Source: Clostridiaceae bacterium
GTDB taxonomy: Bacteria; Bacillota; Clostridia; Clostridiales; Clostridiaceae
Assembly (NCBI GenBank): GCA_902363375.1
Contig: CABIZX010000002.1
Coordinates: forward strand, 248,001-312,000
Length of the DNA stretch: 64,000 bases
Direction of reading: 5' to 3'
Made by a program: the position numbers and the translations under genes. Below the pieces are notes generated by a model that was not told the DNA's origin, did no database searches, and saw nothing but the letters and a program-made list of their open reading frames with translations. This document shows, one piece after another, positions 8,515-16,420 of this stretch (the stretch's first letter is position 1; every line of letters begins with the position of its first letter).

Positions 8515-8565
8515 ATATTATATAACCGAGCAGGAATAAAACTTGCCATATTATATAACTGAGCA
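8506..8565 (+). repeat. 27-base tandem direct repeat spanning the -12 element
   Basis: Copies at 8506-8532 and 8539-8565 differ at two bases (AAACTTGCYATATTATATAACYGAGCA). The first copy contains the -12 half of the promoter; the second lacks an upstream GG and so cannot be a full promoter. It may be a duplication relic, or it may bind a protein in the leader. Confidence 0.7.
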
Positions 8566-8601
8566 ATCGCTACAATGCGATTCAGAACTGGGAGGGTCAA
8601 T

Positions 8602-9443
8602 ATGGGTAATCACAAAAAAAGCGCATTATCACTGTCGCAACCACGGGAGCCTGGGCAACGAAGGAAAATAATTCAAACATTCCGCTACAGCCTGCGGAAA
8701 TCGCGCGAGAAATTTATCAGTGTTGGAAAGAAGGAGCGGCGGTCGCACACATTCATGTGCGTGACGACGATGGGAATGCATCCATGAACTTTGATAAATT
8801 CGCAGAGACCGTGAAGCTAGTTCGTGCCTATGGAGACTGTGACATCATTCTCAATCTCACAACATCTGGCGGCGTCAACCTACAGGAAGGAGACCGTTTG
8901 CGACCATTTTACGAGTTACGACCAGAAATGGCATCCTACGACTGTGGTAGCATGAACTGGCAGCACACTACGATTTTTGAAAACAATCCCCTATTCTTGG
9001 AAAAGTTGGGCGGTATGATGCAGGAGGCCTGCGTGAAACCGGAAATCGAAGTGTTCGATATCGGTATGATCTATAATGCCGCCTATTACCTTAAAAAGGG
9101 TGTCCTAAAAGCACCGCTCCATTTCCAGTTTTGCATGGGTGTTGCGGGTGGAATTGGTGCTAGCACCAAAAACCTAGTGTTTATGAAAGATGCCATGGAG
9201 GAGCTGGCACCTGGTTCGACCTGGTCCGCCTTTGGAGTAGGGGCAGGAGCGATGGAAATTCTGTACGCCGCAGTTGCAATGGGTGGCAATGTCCGTGTAG
9301 GGATGGAGGACAACGTGCTGTATCAAAAGGGACAACCTGCACAGAGCAATGTGGAATTTGTCGCCCGTGCCAGACGAATCATCGAGGAATACGGTTGTGA
9401 GGTCGCAACTCCAATGGAGGCACGTGAAATTCTAGGCTTGTAA
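8602..9443 (+). pseudogene. beta-keto acid cleavage enzyme (BKACE/Kce, DUF849), frameshifted in an A-tract
   Basis: BKACE enzymes condense a beta-keto acid with acetyl-CoA and cleave it to acetoacetate plus an acyl-CoA; Kce acts on 3-keto-5-aminohexanoate in lysine fermentation. The start ATG 8602 follows GGGAGGG. The frame is lost at seven A's (8614-8620). Reading one extra A gives a full 280-residue protein with N-terminal IITVATTGAW, the zinc pair AHIHVRD and the later acidic ligand region VRVGMEDN. Without the shift, translation stops at 8787. The downstream frame is fully open to 9443 and conserved in motif order, so the break is recent, a sequencing error, or bypassed by slippage. It is the first gene after the sigma-54 promoter. 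Substrate specificity cannot be read by eye. Confidence 0.85.
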
Positions 9444-9469
9444 GATGCATCAGTGAAAGGGTGAGAATA

Positions 9470-10237
9470 ATGAGGGTGATTGATTTAAGCGTAACGTTAG
9501 AGTCGGAGCTGCCGGTGGATCCGGAGTTCCAACGACCAAAAATTCGATATTTGAATCACAAGGATACAGCTGAACAGATGGCGGGATTTTTCGATGGTGC
9601 CACTGTGGAGGATCTTCCTGAGGGAAACGGATGGGCAATTGAACTAATGCAGATCTGCACTCACTCCGGAACCCATATGGATGCTCCTTGGCATTACTAC
9701 CCGACCATGAACGGTGGCGAACGAGCTTGGGGTATCGACGAAGTTCCTCTAGAATGGTGTATCGGACCAGGTGTCAAACTTGATATGAGCGACAAGCCAG
9801 ATGGCTACAAAATTACTTTGCAAGATGTACAGGAATACTTTCAGGATCACGGATATAGGCCAAAGCTTGGGGACATTGTTCTGTTGCACACAAGTGCTCC
9901 CAGCAGGTGGGGAACGGAAGCGTATTTGCAAGCCGGCGCTGGTATGAGCGCCGAAGCAACCGAATGGCTGATTGATCAAGGTGTGAGGGTGATGGGAACC
10001 GACGGTTGGAGCTGGGATGTGCCACTACCATATGAAGGAGTGGAATTCCGAGAAAACGGAAATGCCGATATTATTTGGGAGGGGCACCGAGTTGGGCGCA
10101 GGAAGGCATACTGCCACATTGAAAAGCTTACCAACCTAGATCAGTTGCCGCTGAATGGCTATCAGGTTATTTGCCTGCCGTTCAAGATCAAGGGAGCCAG
10201 TGCCGGGTGGTGCCGGGCAGTTGCCATATTTGAATGA
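9470..10237 (+). CDS. cyclase/kynurenine-formamidase-like metal hydrolase
   Basis: This 255-residue protein belongs to the cyclase family (PF04199). It shows the signature HSGTHMDAPWH, whose His and Asp residues bind Zn or Mn in kynurenine formamidase and isatin hydrolase. Family members hydrolyse amide or ring bonds, and some are lactonases or cyclases. The start is ATG 9470 after AAAGGGTGAG; a GTG at 9461 lies in that site. It begins 26 bases after the BKACE gene and is surely cotranscribed. In this cluster it could open a ring or amide upstream of thiolytic steps, which is inference. Confidence 0.85.
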   Translation: MRVIDLSVTLESELPVDPEFQRPKIRYLNHKDTAEQMAGFFDGATVEDLPEGNGWAIELMQICTHSGTHMDAPWHYYPTMNGGERAWGIDEVPLEWCIGPGVKLDMSDKPDGYKITLQDVQEYFQDHGYRPKLGDIVLLHTSAPSRWGTEAYLQAGAGMSAEATEWLIDQGVRVMGTDGWSWDVPLPYEGVEFRENGNADIIWEGHRVGRRKAYCHIEKLTNLDQLPLNGYQVICLPFKIKGASAGWCRAVAIFE

Positions 10238-10346
10238 AAGTGGCATTGAAAGGAATCTTGGCTATGTAAAATTTTCTTAATGGGTAGACAAAGCGTAAAC
10301 AGAAACCAAATAATTATAACAAAATGAAAAAGGAGATGATTATACA

Positions 10347-11330
10347 ATGAAGATTTTTGGAATCGGCCTTAGCGGCTACATTGGAGATGGAGTTACGGCT
10401 TTTATGCGAGAGCAGGGGCATACATTGGTAGGTTTAGCCCGATCAGAAACGGCGGCAAACACATTGAGAGAGAGAGGTGTTACTCCCGTAATGGGATCAA
10501 TGCTGGACGTGGATATCATCCACGAGGAGGCTAAAAAGGCGGATGCTGTGATACAGCTTGCACTAGGTGGCTTCCTCACTGAGGCAGTTGGAAAAGGCGA
10601 ACAGTTTAACAATTGCGTGGAAGCAATTATGAGCGCATTGGAGGGAAGCCAGAAGCCATACTTGTTGCAAGGCGGCATTGGTTTATATCTGTATGATCCT
10701 AATATGTCCAAGGTGATCGACGGTACTCTTCCATTTAGTGAAAAGACACTTTATGCCGAGATGTACCCAGGTATATACAGTGTTCTGAGGGACTCAAAAA
10801 AGCGTGGCGTACGTGGATTTCTACTGTCTCCCGGTCAGGTATACGGACGAGACGGTGGATATATCGGACCCCTTCCCCGCACATTTGAGGACTGCCGCAA
10901 AAATGGTGTCATCCATTACCTGCATGGCAGCAATGGCTCAAGCCAATATACCCATGTAACTGATTATGCCCGAGCTATTCAAATGGGATTTGAAAAGGCG
11001 AAAGGCGGTGAGCATTATATCGTAACTAGTGATTATTGCGATAACCTCAGTATGTGCCGTCTTGTCAGTAAGCTCTGCGGGCTTAAAGGCCGCCTGACTC
11101 TCGTTGACAGGGTCGAGCTAGAAGAAAAATGTGGATGGGCCAGAGCTGGAGATTTTGACCTTGGAGATGCTGTTTACACTTCCAGACGTATTCGCGAGGA
11201 TTGGGGCTGGATGCCACAGGAGCTGGGTGTGGTGGATGAACTACAACGATTGATTGACGAGAAGGTCAATGTTGATGACATTTATCCAATGAAGAGCCGC
11301 CAGGAAATCTTGGCCAATGTTAAGCTGTAA
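10347..11330 (+). CDS. NAD(P)-dependent epimerase/dehydratase-like protein
   Basis: This 327-residue extended-SDR-like protein has the N-terminal dinucleotide site GLSGYIGDG and the strand-6 motif SPGQVYG typical of NAD-dependent epimerases. The usual YxxxK catalytic pair is not evident (the matching region reads YSVLRDSKK), so it may be an atypical or NAD-binding non-catalytic member, or a reductase with altered chemistry. AAAAAGGAGATG precedes the start. It lies 109 bases after the cyclase in the same direction; that gap holds no obvious terminator. An oxidoreductive step on the cluster's substrate is plausible. Confidence 0.8.
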   Translation: MKIFGIGLSGYIGDGVTAFMREQGHTLVGLARSETAANTLRERGVTPVMGSMLDVDIIHEEAKKADAVIQLALGGFLTEAVGKGEQFNNCVEAIMSALEGSQKPYLLQGGIGLYLYDPNMSKVIDGTLPFSEKTLYAEMYPGIYSVLRDSKKRGVRGFLLSPGQVYGRDGGYIGPLPRTFEDCRKNGVIHYLHGSNGSSQYTHVTDYARAIQMGFEKAKGGEHYIVTSDYCDNLSMCRLVSKLCGLKGRLTLVDRVELEEKCGWARAGDFDLGDAVYTSRRIREDWGWMPQELGVVDELQRLIDEKVNVDDIYPMKSRQEILANVKL

Positions 11331-11362
11331 AATCACATAGGAGATAGGAAGGAAGGACGATC

Positions 11363-11776
11363 ATGATTATTTTTACTACTTTTTTTAAATGGAACAAAGG
11401 AAAAGGCCACAATCATGAGCTTAAGGAAGCGGATTTGCACCTCAATCAAGCCGTTGAGGAGAAGTTGATTGAGACCGGGAAGATGAAATTTTTTTACTCT
11501 ACCCTGGCTTATGATGGACCGGAATTAAAGGGAAGGACAGACTGGGATGCCGTTGTCACTTATGAAATGGCCGATTTGGATGCCGTGAAGGCGTGGATCA
11601 GTTTGCCCGAGCATGAGGATTATGACGCCATGTGGAAAGCAAACAACTCAATTCAGGATTGCTTTGGTTTTCAACTTTCTGATGACCCTGTGCTGTTGGC
11701 CGAAGTGAAGAAGCTCCTTGCGTTGGAGAAGGAGACAGATCGCTTCTCGGAAGAAGGTAAATTTAATCGCTCTTAA
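11363..11776 (+). CDS. small protein of possible dimeric alpha/beta-barrel fold
   Basis: This 137-residue soluble protein is preceded by a weak GAAGGAAGGACG site. The pattern of an opening beta strand (IIFTTFFKW), helix, strand (MKFFYSTLAY) and later VVTYEMADLDAVKAWISLPEHEDY suggests a ferredoxin-like alpha+beta fold, as in EthD/Dabb/YciI proteins. I do not recognise the exact family. It is 32 bases downstream of the epimerase-like gene, the last before a 350-base gap. It could be an accessory isomerase or cyclase, but no catalytic motif is visible. Confidence 0.7.
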   Translation: MIIFTTFFKWNKGKGHNHELKEADLHLNQAVEEKLIETGKMKFFYSTLAYDGPELKGRTDWDAVVTYEMADLDAVKAWISLPEHEDYDAMWKANNSIQDCFGFQLSDDPVLLAEVKKLLALEKETDRFSEEGKFNRS

Positions 11777-12120
11777 ATACCATCTGTGCAGGGTTGCACA
11801 AAAACTTGTAAAGACTTTTGTTATGGAGAAAAAATAATCAGACACACCACCCCGTGACATAGAAGTTACATATAGGGATGGTATACACCAATAAACAGTT
11901 GTAACACTAATGCTTCCTATTGCTTTGGAATCGTGGAATTTCAAGCCCATGGCTAAAGGCTGTGGGCATGAAAAATCCCGGAGAGAAATCTGAAAGATAA
12001 AGGAGCATTTGGTATCACTCTATCTAATTATAGATAGTATACAGAAATAATATGTATAAAGATAGAGTTAATAAAGAGCTATAGGTCACCTTCATCAACC
12101 TAAACATATTAATAAGGAGG
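11777..12120. mobile_element. non-coding gap with possible IS200/IS605-type end remnant
   Basis: No intact gene is present. Around 11945-11980 a GC-rich fold-back (AAGCCCATGGCTAAAGGCTGTGGGCATG, split as AAGCCCATGGCT / AAAGGCTGTGGGCATG) resembles the hairpin found at the right end of IS200/IS605-family elements near tnpB. No transposase remains. A 7-base inverted repeat, CTATCTA-atta-TAGATAG (12020-12037), precedes the thiolase and could be an operator. The insertion may have split the original operon. Confidence 0.35.
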
Positions 12121-12128
12121 CATTAATT

Positions 12129-13310
12129 ATGAAAACAGCAGTCATCGTCAGCGTGGCTCGCACACCTATCGCAAAATATCGTGGCGACTTTGCAGCCCTA
12201 ACTGTCCCTGAGTTGGGCAGTATTGTTATAAAAGCCGCTGTGGAAAAAATTGGCCTCGATCCCGTTATCATTGATGAGATCATCTTCGGTAACATCTTTG
12301 GCTCCGATTGGGGGAACCCCGCTAGGGCCTGTGTTCTCCAAGCCGGTTTTTCCGAGGCAATCCCCGCCATCACGGTGGATCGCCAGTGTGGTAGTGCACT
12401 CTCCGCTCTGGGTATTGCCGCCTCCGCTATTCAGGCAGGTATGGCCGATGTCATCCTCACCGGTGGCGTGGAGAGCTACTCCCAGCAGCCATACTACATC
12501 AAGCAGCCCAATCGGGCCTACGCTCCTGCTCTAGATGTGCAAGAGTATAAAACTTCCATCCCTGGAGGATCCGGAGACAATATTCCTATGATACAGACCG
12601 CCGAAAACTTGGCGGAGAGGTATCAACTAACTAGGGAGGAGTGTGACGCATTTGCCCTGACAAGCCACAAGAAGGCGGCGATCGCTGTGAATAACGGTTG
12701 GTTTGATGACCAGATTGTCCCTGTCTCTGTGCCCCAGAGGAAAGGAGAGCCAAAAGTAGTGACCGCCGATGCCTGTGTCCGATTTGATGCCAGCATAGAG
12801 CTGCTATCGAAGCTGAAAACTGTATCTGGACGCCCTAATGGCGTAGTTACGGCTGGTAACTCTTCACCACAGAACGATGGCGCCACAGCGGTGCTAGTCA
12901 TGAGTGCTGAAAAGGCAGCTGAGCTGAATCTAGAGCCCCTGGCCGTGGTTAGGGAGTACTGTGCAGCTGGATGCGATCCCACCATCATGGGTATTGGCCC
13001 TGTTTACTCCAGCCGCAAGCTCATGGCGCGTTACGGATACAAGAACGAGGACTTCGATCTTATCGAACTCAATGAAGCTTTCGCTGCACAGGCCATTTCC
13101 TGCATCAAGGAAATGAATTGGGATATGGAAAAGATAAACGTAGAAGGCGGAGCTATCGCCATTGGCCACCCCAACGGTGCCTCCGGAGGTATGCTGGTGG
13201 GACGTATGGTCTACGCCCTTCGACGACGCAGCCTGAAGCGGGGCCTTGTCACCTTTTGTTGCGGCGGTGGACAGGGCATCTCTTTGGTCTTGGAGAACCC
13301 ATTGGTATAG
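12129..13310 (+). CDS. thiolase (acetyl-CoA C-acetyltransferase family)
   Basis: This 393-residue thiolase has the nucleophile motif DRQCGSAL (Cys near 87), NEAFAAQ, GGAIAIGHPNGASG and the second catalytic Cys in TFCCGGGQG. GHPNGASG replaces the common GHPLGASG, a small active-site change that might reflect an unusual acyl chain. Length is typical. AAGGAGG lies eight to nine bases before the start. It would release acetyl-CoA from a 3-ketoacyl-CoA or from acetoacetyl-CoA made after the BKACE reaction. It lies beyond a 350-base gap and may have its own promoter. Confidence 0.92.
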   Translation: MKTAVIVSVARTPIAKYRGDFAALTVPELGSIVIKAAVEKIGLDPVIIDEIIFGNIFGSDWGNPARACVLQAGFSEAIPAITVDRQCGSALSALGIAASAIQAGMADVILTGGVESYSQQPYYIKQPNRAYAPALDVQEYKTSIPGGSGDNIPMIQTAENLAERYQLTREECDAFALTSHKKAAIAVNNGWFDDQIVPVSVPQRKGEPKVVTADACVRFDASIELLSKLKTVSGRPNGVVTAGNSSPQNDGATAVLVMSAEKAAELNLEPLAVVREYCAAGCDPTIMGIGPVYSSRKLMARYGYKNEDFDLIELNEAFAAQAISCIKEMNWDMEKINVEGGAIAIGHPNGASGGMLVGRMVYALRRRSLKRGLVTFCCGGGQGISLVLENPLV

Positions 13311-13417
13311 GCGGCATGGATAGGAGTAAAAAAGTGTCGGGGTCCCGCATCCTCTCTGAGGTGTGCGACGGGCCAAGTACAGGAATTGGAGGTGAATCAC
13401 GAAGGGAGTCATTTGAC

Positions 13418-13500
13418 ATGAGAGATTTAGCTGGAAAATAAACTGTTATCACCGATGGCGGCAAAGGCATCGGTGAATCGATCACTATTCGATATAATGA
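13418..13500 (+). pseudogene. stub of a short-chain dehydrogenase gene
   Basis: Beginning at ATG 13418 the translation reads MRDLAGK, a stop codon (TAA at 13439-13441), then TVITDGGKGIGES in the same frame, the nucleotide-binding start of a classical SDR. Only about 25 residues remain before the ribosome binding site of the next gene. The rest of the gene has been deleted and the stub carries a stop codon. Confidence 0.6.
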
Positions 13501-13523
13501 AATGAAAGGAGTTTTGAATAAAT

Positions 13524-14753
13524 ATGAACAATAAAACTGATAAATATTGGGTAACTGACTTTAATTTCATGGAGGAAATTAAAGGACAGTGCAATTATCC
13601 AGAACGTGTGGAAATACATGAGCTCTCTCTTCGTGAGGGGGACCAGACACCAGGCTGCGTATTGACAGCTGAAGAAAAGATTGAGTTGGCAAAAGATTAT
13701 GATGATTTAGGCGTTGACGCTATTGAAATGTTTGCCATGGTATCTGGCGAAGAACGTGAAGCGTTAATTGAATTATCAAAGCCAGGTGTGCTTAAACACG
13801 CAAAACTCGCATCCCTTGCCAGAGCCGTACCCAAGGATGTAGAAACCGCTGCAAAGTGTGGCATCAAAAAAATATGTATCGAGGGTCCGGGAAATCAGTG
13901 GGTCGCAAAAACGGTGGGCGTCAAGTCAGAAGACCAGTTAATAGATAGCTTCAAAGTAGCAATTAAGCAGGCGAAAGAAAGTGGAATCGAAGAAATTGCA
14001 GTAGGACCATGGGATATTGCCAGGGGGACATCTTTTGATCTCATTGAAAGATTCATAAAGGAAACCGTGGAGGCTGGGGCAACAGAAATTTGCTATGCAG
14101 ATACTTATGGATTCTCTATGCCATGGACTGTTCAGTATATGATTCGTAAATACCGTGAATGGGCAGGAAAGGGCGTAAAAATATCCTGTCATTTCCATAA
14201 TGATTACGGTATGGCCACTGCAAATACGCTTGCGGCGGTTTCTGCTGGGTGTAGCAATGTTCAAGTAGCGATGAATGGACTTGGCGAACGTGCTGGTAAC
14301 ACTCCTCTTGACGAAGTTGCGCTCAATTTAGCGCTGAATATGGGTATTAAAACAGACATCAAGCTTGAAAAAATCTATCCGCTTTCAAAGAAACTGGAAA
14401 CAATGTCAAAAACTAAGTTATCGGACAATAAGCCGATCGTCGGTGACCGAGATTTCAAAATGGGCTCAGGTCTCATTGTTGATATGCTTTACAAGCTTCA
14501 GACCCAGAATATGGATGTGGCAATACTTCCATTTTCGCCATCACTTATTGGCCGCCAGCCTTATGAAGTTGTGTATGGTAAAGGCGTTGGAACCAATATG
14601 GTTGCGAGGTTAGTGGCGGAAATGGGATTTACAGCCTCAAAGCAAGAGTCAAATGAAATATCAGAACTTATAAAAAAAGAATCTATTTTGATAAAAGACC
14701 TTGTTCCGGACTACAGAGTTAAGGAAATCGTGAAGAAATGTTTGAACAAATAG
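13524..14753 (+). CDS. HMGL-like/alpha-isopropylmalate synthase-type aldolase
   Basis: This 409-residue TIM-barrel enzyme belongs to the HMGL-like (DRE-TIM) metallolyase superfamily. It shows ELSLREGDQTPG for the usual D/E-R-E/D-GxQ motif, the metal pair CHFHNDYGMA and GLGERAGNTPLDE, typical of 2-isopropylmalate, homocitrate and citramalate synthases. The C-terminal 80 residues are not an obvious LeuA regulatory domain. Family members condense acetyl-CoA with a 2-keto acid or do the reverse cleavage. It begins at ATG 13524 after GAAAGGAG. Within this degradative cluster a lyase or a condensing step is possible; the substrate is unknown. Confidence 0.88.
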   Translation: MNNKTDKYWVTDFNFMEEIKGQCNYPERVEIHELSLREGDQTPGCVLTAEEKIELAKDYDDLGVDAIEMFAMVSGEEREALIELSKPGVLKHAKLASLARAVPKDVETAAKCGIKKICIEGPGNQWVAKTVGVKSEDQLIDSFKVAIKQAKESGIEEIAVGPWDIARGTSFDLIERFIKETVEAGATEICYADTYGFSMPWTVQYMIRKYREWAGKGVKISCHFHNDYGMATANTLAAVSAGCSNVQVAMNGLGERAGNTPLDEVALNLALNMGIKTDIKLEKIYPLSKKLETMSKTKLSDNKPIVGDRDFKMGSGLIVDMLYKLQTQNMDVAILPFSPSLIGRQPYEVVYGKGVGTNMVARLVAEMGFTASKQESNEISELIKKESILIKDLVPDYRVKEIVKKCLNK

Positions 14754-14771
14754 ACGATGGGAGGTAATAGA

Positions 14772-15793
14772 ATGAAATACGGTAGAATTATTCAGAAGGA
14801 AAGAGTTAAGTTTTATGAAGTGGCCGATAATGTTTTTGCTGCAATATCTCCTTATAATGGTATTTGTTGGGCCAACGCAGCATTTATCAACCGTGGGCCT
14901 GGCCTCGTATACGATTCTTTTTTGATTTGTTCCATGCGCAGGAAATGATGGACGTATTCAAGGAAGTGAGTGGAGGAAAGAAACCAGGTTACGTTGTAAG
15001 CTCTCACTATAATTGTGATCATACCTGGGGCAATAAGGTTTTCGAAGATTCTTGTATTATCATGCACAAAGAGGCGGACAGGGAACGCAAAAGCGAGAGT
15101 ATTGATTTTTGGAGCAATATTGTGAAATTGGATAAAAACGCAGAAGGCATATCCGAAGGACCAAAATTTCTCGCGAATGAGCTCGACGGCTTTGACTTGA
15201 CAGGGATTGAATGGGTATATCCAGATATTGAAATAGAAAGTGATATTAATATGCGTCTTGGTGACACAGTTGTACAGATATTGAATGTTGCCCCTGCCCA
15301 TTCCGATAGCGACTTACTTCTTTGGATGCCTGAGGAGAAGGTACTGTTTGCCGGGGATATTGTGTTTAATGGTTGCGCAGCATACAGTGAGGAGGGTATC
15401 AGGAACTGGGTGAGTGTGTTGAACCGTATTATCAATGAACTAAAGCCCGAGGTCGTCGTGCCTGGCCATGGAGCGATTTGCGGCCTGGATTTCGTGATAG
15501 AGCAACGCGATTATTTATTAAATTTAGTTGAAGAGTTCAACAAGCATTATGATGATGATATAGATGCAATGGAACTTTCTAAAAAAATAGATGTCTCACA
15601 GTTCTTACATTGGATTAGCCCTGAACGTGCTTACGCTAGCATAGATGCCCTACTTAAAGGAAAACGAGGTATCTGTGAACCTGCCAGTTGGGATGTTCTA
15701 CCAGGAAAATTTGTAGAGCTCCGTACGCATATGGATGAGAAGTATAGTGGTAAAATCCAAAAGTGGGATCCTATGAGTGCTTGGGTAGAGTAA
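14772..15793 (+). pseudogene. metallo-beta-lactamase-fold hydrolase, frameshifted in a T-tract
   Basis: Two overlapping frames together make one MBL-fold protein of about 340 residues. The first frame (from ATG 14772) ends at 14948. The second is open from before that point to 15793. The join is at six T's (14918-14923); seven T's would restore one frame. Later metal motifs are present: PAHSDSD, LFAGDI and VPGHGAI. The first motif reads HYNCDH instead of HxHxDH, so one zinc ligand is Asn. Spacing to the aldolase gene (18 bases) places it in the same operon. It may hydrolyse a thioester or lactone intermediate, if functional. Confidence 0.8.
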
Positions 15794-16198
15794 AGAAATT
15801 GAAAAAAGTATAGAGTATTATTTATCTGTTTTTCGCGTTGTCCGCCAGATAGGGGTGGGCAACGCGTATTAAATTGGTGAAAATGGGTTTGGATTATGAC
15901 AGGCTGAAAGATAAATACCTTTGTTTGGTTTATGGGCATCTCGTTGATTATGGCGACCATGGTCCTATGAAAGATGCGCCTGTTTGGCGATAGTGACGCG
16001 TTTTTTGCGAAGAGCGGTTTCATGATGGCAGCAAGCTACCGCTAAGTGTGTAGTTAAATTAGAAGTATTGAATATATAAAATTAAAAAATGTATTATATT
16101 TTAAATTTTATGTATAAAACATTTTGAAATGTAAAAATGTTAATTTTAAACATGATATAAAAAGTTTAATATTTGAGTAATAGAATAAATTAAATTTT
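15794..16198. other. non-coding tail of the GC-richer segment
   Basis: No convincing gene is present. An imperfect hairpin with arms CGCGTTG and CAACGCG lies near 15834-15866. A 36-codon open frame (about 15883-15993) has no family resemblance. After about 16040 the sequence returns abruptly to the AT-rich backbone, which I take as the right border of the acquired segment. Confidence 0.4.
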
Positions 16199-16232
16199 AA
16201 AAGGCGGTAAGTTAATCTTACTGCCTTTTAAT
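16199..16232 (+). terminator. terminator downstream of the catabolic segment
   Basis: A 13-base stem, AAAAGGCGGTAAG / CTTACTGCCTTTT, with a five-base loop is followed by a short T/A run. It lies in AT-rich backbone sequence about 400 bases after the last catabolic gene. Confidence 0.7.
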
Positions 16233-16420
16233 TCATATTAAAATAAAATTTAAAAAGCTCTAAAAGTATATAAAGTATGTTGAGAAATGGCAGAGAAAAT
16301 TCGTTGATAGATTTTTTACATTTATGTAATATATTACATAACAGATATATATAAATTGAATGAATATACAGAAGGCTATTTATATAGGTAAATATTATTT
16401 TAAAGGAGAGTAACTATACA

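Noticed and set aside
10238..10346. TGGCATTGAAAGG considered as a second sigma-54 promoter before the epimerase-like gene
   Set aside because: The GC doublet does not fall at the required ten-base spacing from GG.
13118..13485. Overlapping frames on both strands around the thiolase 3' end
   Set aside because: Shadow frames of a GC-richer gene; the thiolase frame carries all catalytic motifs.
15631..16023. 130-codon minus-strand frame over the end of the MBL gene
   Set aside because: Overlaps the conserved MBL coding frame, shows no family pattern and extends into non-coding border sequence.
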